Shown here: positions 61,217 to 64,000 of the stretch, piece by piece
How the letters are laid out: each line of letters starts with the position of its first letter
Position numbering within the stretch: position 1 is the stretch's first letter
Assembly: GCF_029167625.1 (NCBI RefSeq)
Contig: NZ_CP119145.1
Location: forward strand, 6,448,001 to 6,512,000
DNA: 64,000 nt
Reading direction: 5' to 3'
From: Streptomyces sp. AM 4-1-1
GTDB lineage: Bacteria; Actinomycetota; Actinomycetes; Streptomycetales; Streptomycetaceae
Made by a program: the position numbers and the translations under genes
The notes under the pieces: model-generated
Told to the model about the DNA's origin: nothing
Databases searched by the model: none
Seen by the model: only the letters and a program-made list of their open reading frames with translations

Positions 61217-61378
61217 AGGGCTGTCCCGTAATCCCTGGTGGGCGTGCGACGACAGTTACGGTACCTCGCGGCGTTGTCGGAACGTCCCCGTACATCCAGT
61301 ATGCGGACGTCCCTCCGCCTTACGATGCACCGCATCCGACGCCGCACGCTGATCCACCACGGAGCGCGGGACAGCCCT
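61217..61378. mobile_element. MITE-like element with 25-bp imperfect terminal inverted repeats
   Basis: The 162-bp segment starts with agggctgtcccg (61217-61228) and ends with the exact complement (61367-61378). The next 13 bases match in 9 positions, so 21 of 25 terminal bases are paired. No transposase frame is present and no target-site duplication is obvious. I recall near-identical sequence scattered in intergenic DNA of several streptomycetes, which would make it a non-autonomous repeat. The right end provides the first base of the stop codon of the next leftward gene. Confidence 0.62.
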
Positions 61379-61818
61379 CAGGGGGTGGGAACCGCCCTCG
61401 GCCGGCCGACCGGCGTCCAGGACGGGGTCACCCCCGTGACCTGACACACCATCAGGAAAAGTGGGATCGGCGGAGTGTACGGGGTCCGGCTGTCCGGCGC
61501 GTGGATCAGCCGGGGCCGCACCGCGGGCACGTACGCCCCCGCGGCGTACGCGGCCTGCGCGGGCCAGTCCAGATCGAGATCCGATCCCGCCGGGACGATC
61601 CACCACCAGCGGTCGGCGTCCGCGAAGACACAACCCGTGCGCGGCAGATGGGACATCAGCCGGAACCCGTACCGCGCGGGGACCCCCACGGCGTCGTAGC
61701 CCAGGCTCGCCGAGAGGGCGGGTGGCAGCGGAAGCTGTACCCGGCCGTCGGGCGACAGCCGGGACTCGCGGGCGCGGCGCGCCCCGCGCAGATGGGACAT
61801 GGCGTTCTTCAGCATCAC
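61378..61818 (-). CDS. Hypothetical protein coupled to an ATP-binding regulator
   Basis: A 146-residue protein. It begins at GTG 61818, overlapping the stop codon of the upstream ATPase gene by 4 bp (GTGA). Sequence features are an N-terminal basic stretch, ESRLSPDGRVQLPLPPALSA, CVFADADRWWWIVPAGSDLD with a Trp cluster, and a C-terminal part beginning at IPLFLMVCQVTG. No family is recognised, though I recall similar proteins beside ATP-binding regulators. The stop codon uses the terminal base of the MITE-like element, so the natural C-terminus may have been altered by insertion. Confidence 0.62.
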   Translation of the reverse strand: MMLKNAMSHLRGARRARESRLSPDGRVQLPLPPALSASLGYDAVGVPARYGFRLMSHLPRTGCVFADADRWWWIVPAGSDLDLDWPAQAAYAAGAYVPAVRPRLIHAPDSRTPYTPPIPLFLMVCQVTGVTPSWTPVGRPRAVPTP

Positions 61819-62267
61819 CGCTCCGTGCCGTGCGGCAGTTCCGCCCAGACGATGCGGCCCGAGCCGTTCCCGGCGTCGCGAGACCCCCAGGCGCTGCTCA
61901 TCGCGTCGACGAGCAAGAGGCCGCGTCCGTGTTCGTCATCGGCGGTACGGCACAGCTGCGGCCCGCCGGGCTGGTGTCCTTGGTCCTGTACGGCTATGCG
62001 CAGCCGCCCTTCGAGACAACGCAGCTCGCACACGACCCGAGAGCTCGCCGTGTGCACCACCGCGTTGGTGACCAGTTCCGAGACGATCAGCAGTGCCGCC
62101 TCGCGCGCGTCCCCGCCGCACTCCCACTCGTGGAGCCGCGCTCTCGTCAGCCGACGCGCGCCGGCCACCGACTCCGGTCGCGCGGGCAGCGCGAAGCAGT
62201 ACCGGAGCGCTTCCGTCCCGGGGCTGAGATCCATGAGCCGGGGGATGAGCGCACTGCCAGGTGCCAC
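61815..62267 (-). CDS. HATPase-fold anti-sigma-type regulator (ATP-binding protein)
   Basis: A 150-residue protein of the SpoIIAB/RsbW-like HATPase_c_2 group. Motifs are the N-box ELVTNAVVHT, G1 box QDQGHQPGG and G2 box DEHGRGLLLVDAM. It begins at GTG 62267, with GAGGAA 8 nt upstream; the preceding in-frame codons do not look conserved. In streptomycetes such genes lie divergently beside XRE/DUF397 pairs, forming the WhiJ/AbaA-type triad that influences sporulation and antibiotic production. It may sequester a sigma factor or phosphorylate a partner. The following gene is translationally coupled. Confidence 0.88.
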   Translation of the reverse strand: MAPGSALIPRLMDLSPGTEALRYCFALPARPESVAGARRLTRARLHEWECGGDAREAALLIVSELVTNAVVHTASSRVVCELRCLEGRLRIAVQDQGHQPGGPQLCRTADDEHGRGLLLVDAMSSAWGSRDAGNGSGRIVWAELPHGTER

Positions 62268-62469
62268 GACCGATTCCTCACAGTGGGGCTGCGTCACGCT
62301 TCGCACTTGGGGCAAAAAGGGCGGTACGACTACGTGAACTGGTTCACTCACCAACTCTCCCCCTGTCGCGAACACTTGGCAAGGGGCACTCTGAAAAATT
62401 CAGAGTGGCTGTGTCCTTGACGTCACCCGCATGGCACACTGCTCGGAACAGCGCATGGGGAGGTCTGAA

Positions 62470-63330
62470 GTGAGCGAACCGCGGTCCGCCCCGACCGTGG
62501 GTCAGGTCGTGCTCGGCAAACGCCTGCAGGACCTGCGGGAGCGTGTCGGCCTGAGCCGTGACCAGGCCGCCAAGGTGCTGCGTGTCGCCCCCGCGACGAT
62601 ACGCAGGATGGAGACCGCCGAGGTCGCTCTCAAGATCCCCTACGTGCAGTTGCTCCTGAAAGCGTACGGAATCGGCGAGGAGGAGACCGACGCCTTCGTC
62701 GAACTCGCCGAAGAGGCCAACAAGCCCGGCTGGTGGCAGCGGTTCCACGACGTCCTGCCTGACTGGTTCAGCATGTACGTCAGCCTGGAGGGCGCGGCGA
62801 GCCTGCTGCGCATGTACGAACCGCACTTCGTCCCCGGACTGCTCCAGACCGAGGACTACGCACGCTCCGTGATGCGTACCGGCGCCGTCGGACAGACCCG
62901 CCCCGAGGACATCGAGCGTCATGTCGCGCTGCGCATGCGGCGGCAGTCGTTACTGACCGGGCCGGACGCCCCGAGGCTGTGGGTGGTGATGGACGAGACG
63001 GTGCTGCGCCGCCCCGTCGGCAGCGTCGACGCCATGCGGGAACAGGTCGACCGGCTGCTCGAAGCCACCGAGATGCCGCATGTGACACTGCAGATCGCGG
63101 AATTCGCGACGGGCCACCATCCCGGTACGTACGGCCCGTTCGTCCTCTTCCGGTTCGCGGTCCCCGAACTGCCCGACATGGTCTACAGCGAGTACCTGAC
63201 CGGCGCCGTCTACTTCGACGCGCGCCCCGAGGTGGCCTCCTACCTCGAAGTCATGGACCGCATGGCGGCGCAGGCCGCGACTGCACAACGCACGAAGGAA
63301 ATCCTCCTGGACTTCCGCAAGGAGCTGTGA
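62470..63330 (+). CDS. XRE-family regulator of the Scr1/WhiJ type
   Basis: A 286-residue regulator: helix-turn-helix at 12-60 (LGKRLQDLRERVGLSRDQAA, VLRVAPATIRRMETAEVALK) and a C-terminal DUF5753 domain from about 90 (WWQRFHDVLPDWFSMYVSLE; EPHFVPGLLQTEDYARSVMR; VYFDARPEVASYLEVMDRM). Members act with the small DUF397 protein encoded immediately downstream, which modulates DNA binding. GTG 62470 was chosen because GGGAGG lies 7 nt upstream; ATG 62455 is in frame. It is divergent from the ATP-binding regulator. The stop overlaps the DUF397 start (TGATG). Confidence 0.93.
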   Translation: MSEPRSAPTVGQVVLGKRLQDLRERVGLSRDQAAKVLRVAPATIRRMETAEVALKIPYVQLLLKAYGIGEEETDAFVELAEEANKPGWWQRFHDVLPDWFSMYVSLEGAASLLRMYEPHFVPGLLQTEDYARSVMRTGAVGQTRPEDIERHVALRMRRQSLLTGPDAPRLWVVMDETVLRRPVGSVDAMREQVDRLLEATEMPHVTLQIAEFATGHHPGTYGPFVLFRFAVPELPDMVYSEYLTGAVYFDARPEVASYLEVMDRMAAQAATAQRTKEILLDFRKEL

Positions 63331-63572
63331 TGAACCACATATACAACGGCATGCCGGCCGCCGACCTCGGCTCCGAGGGCTGGTACAAGCCGTGGAGCGG
63401 CGGCAACGGGGGCAATTGCGTCGAGGCCATGAAGCTGGCCGACGGCAGGGTCGCTGTACGCCAGTCCGCGGACCCGGACGGCCCCGCGCTCATCTACTCC
63501 TACGGGGAGATCGCCGCGTTCATCCAGGGGGCCAAGGCCGGCGAGGCCGATTTCCTGCTGGCCGCCACCTGA
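63330..63572 (+). CDS. DUF397 protein (AbaA/BldB-type partner)
   Basis: An 80-residue DUF397 protein. The domain includes GWYKPWSGGNGGNCVEAMKL and RVAVRQSADPDGPALIYSYG, then a C-terminal helix. Small proteins of this type bind or oppose the adjacent XRE regulator and affect development. ATG 63330 overlaps the last base of the regulator's TGA and has AAGGAG upstream, so the two are co-translated. A hairpin terminator follows. Confidence 0.94.
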   Translation: MNHIYNGMPAADLGSEGWYKPWSGGNGGNCVEAMKLADGRVAVRQSADPDGPALIYSYGEIAAFIQGAKAGEADFLLAAT

Positions 63573-63579
63573 CCCGCCC

Positions 63580-63615
63580 GGTGGCCGTCCGGCCCCGGCG
63601 GGCCGGGCGGCCACC
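63580..63615 (+). terminator. Hairpin terminator after the DUF397 gene
   Basis: Arms 63580-63594 (ggtggccgtccggcc) and 63601-63615 (ggccgggcggccacc) form a 15-bp stem with one G-U pair and a 6-nt loop, 8 nt after the stop codon. Confidence 0.75.
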
Positions 63616-63633
63616 ACCGGTCACAATGGACGC

Positions 63634-64000
63634 ATGTCCCGACGCACCCCACGCCCCGGGCGGACGCCCGTGGCCCGCCCCCGGAACACCCGCACCGCCC
63701 GGCACACCACCGGTATCACGGCGGCCTCGCCCTGCCCGTGCGGTCTGCCCGCCGCCTACGGCGCCTGCTGCGGACGCCTGCACGCCCAGGAGGCCGCCGC
63801 CCCGACCTGCGAGGCGCTGATGCGCTCGCGGTACGCGGCGTTCGTCGCCGAGGACGCGGCGTACCTGCTGCGCACCTGGCACCCCGGCACCCGCCCGCCG
63901 GTCATCGACTTCGACCCCGGGACGCGCTGGGTGCGCCTGGACATCCTGGACACGACGGAGGGCAGCGCCTTCCACACCACGGGTACGGTCACCTTCCGCG
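63634..64000 (+). CDS. YchJ-family (UPF0225) SEC-C motif protein, 3' end cut by window edge
   Basis: At least 122 residues from ATG 63634 to the end of the window, with no stop. After a basic, disordered N-terminus comes the zinc-binding SEC-C-type motif SPCPCGLPAAYGACCGRLH, then CEALMRSRYAAFVAEDAAYL and LRTWHPGTRPPVIDFDPGTR, typical of YchJ proteins, which have an NTF2-like C-terminal domain. Function is not established. It has weak ribosome-binding potential and lies 61 bp after the DUF397 gene, beyond a terminator. Confidence 0.87.
   Translation, partial: MSRRTPRPGRTPVARPRNTRTARHTTGITAASPCPCGLPAAYGACCGRLHAQEAAAPTCEALMRSRYAAFVAEDAAYLLRTWHPGTRPPVIDFDPGTRWVRLDILDTTEGSAFHTTGTVTFR

Noticed and set aside
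61136..61378. Transposase fragment next to the GH4 gene
   Set aside because: Frames across the inverted-repeat element lack any transposase motif; a non-autonomous element fits better.

Overview
The window is high-GC chromosomal DNA from a streptomycete (Streptomyces or a close relative). The evidence is the codon bias (G or C in nearly every third position), many GTG starts, a complete conservon (CvnA-CvnB-CvnC-CvnD-P450), CYP157/CYP154-type P450s, an XRE regulator/DUF397/ATP-binding-protein triad of the WhiJ/AbaA type, DUF2795, DUF3618 and DUF6204 proteins, and an actinobacterial SecDF fusion. About 50 genes are present. Both edges cut genes: a TetR regulator on the left and a YchJ-like protein on the right. 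I see no CRISPR array, prophage, integrase, intact insertion sequence or large biosynthetic cluster.

Layout. 0-10 kb: double-length 3-hydroxyacyl-CoA dehydrogenase with a TetR regulator, HEAT-repeat protein, Rv2578c-type radical SAM protein behind a LexA-like box, SRPBCC protein, a DHA2-type exporter fused to three Ig-like domains, and a PHP-domain protein. 10-18 kb: holin-like/DUF3618 pair, then a peptide-degradation block (DppA-type D-aminopeptidase, M20 peptidase, S9 peptidase, secreted CocE/NonD hydrolase). 18-30 kb: small conserved proteins, a methyltransferase, a PAP2/diacylglycerol-kinase fusion, a probably inactive aminotransferase homologue, two metallo-beta-lactamase-fold proteins around a DedA protein, a recombinase-like orphan, a membrane-anchored phosphodiesterase and an APC permease. 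31-35 kb: short MreB-like ATPase, a possible membrane protein and SecDF. 35-43 kb: a frameshifted pterin dehydratase, LysR regulators, aldo/keto reductase, bile-acid-symporter-family protein, FdhD, an orphan KAS III, tRNA-Leu(GAG) and a methyltransferase. 43-54 kb: a CYP157/CYP154 pair, a coupled secreted/von Willebrand pair, a ROK regulator, a scramblase-like protein, a glyoxalase-fold protein and a FUSC-MarR operon. 54-64 kb: the conservon with its own P450, a GH4 glycosidase, a MITE-like element and the WhiJ/AbaA-type triad.

Recurring themes. Coupling by 1-4 bp overlaps is common (ATGA, GTGA, TGATG). Several genes lack a Shine-Dalgarno sequence and carry TAnnnT 6-7 bases before the start codon, the pattern of leaderless transcripts. 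Perfect GC-rich hairpins mark many gene ends, and short tandem repeats begin at or straddle three stop codons. The most unusual items are the P450s without the K-helix arginine, the aminotransferase without its PLP lysine, the frameshifted pterin dehydratase, the exporter/Ig-domain fusion, the recombinase-like orphan and the MITE-like element touching a stop codon. I found no multi-gene system that I can call new with confidence.
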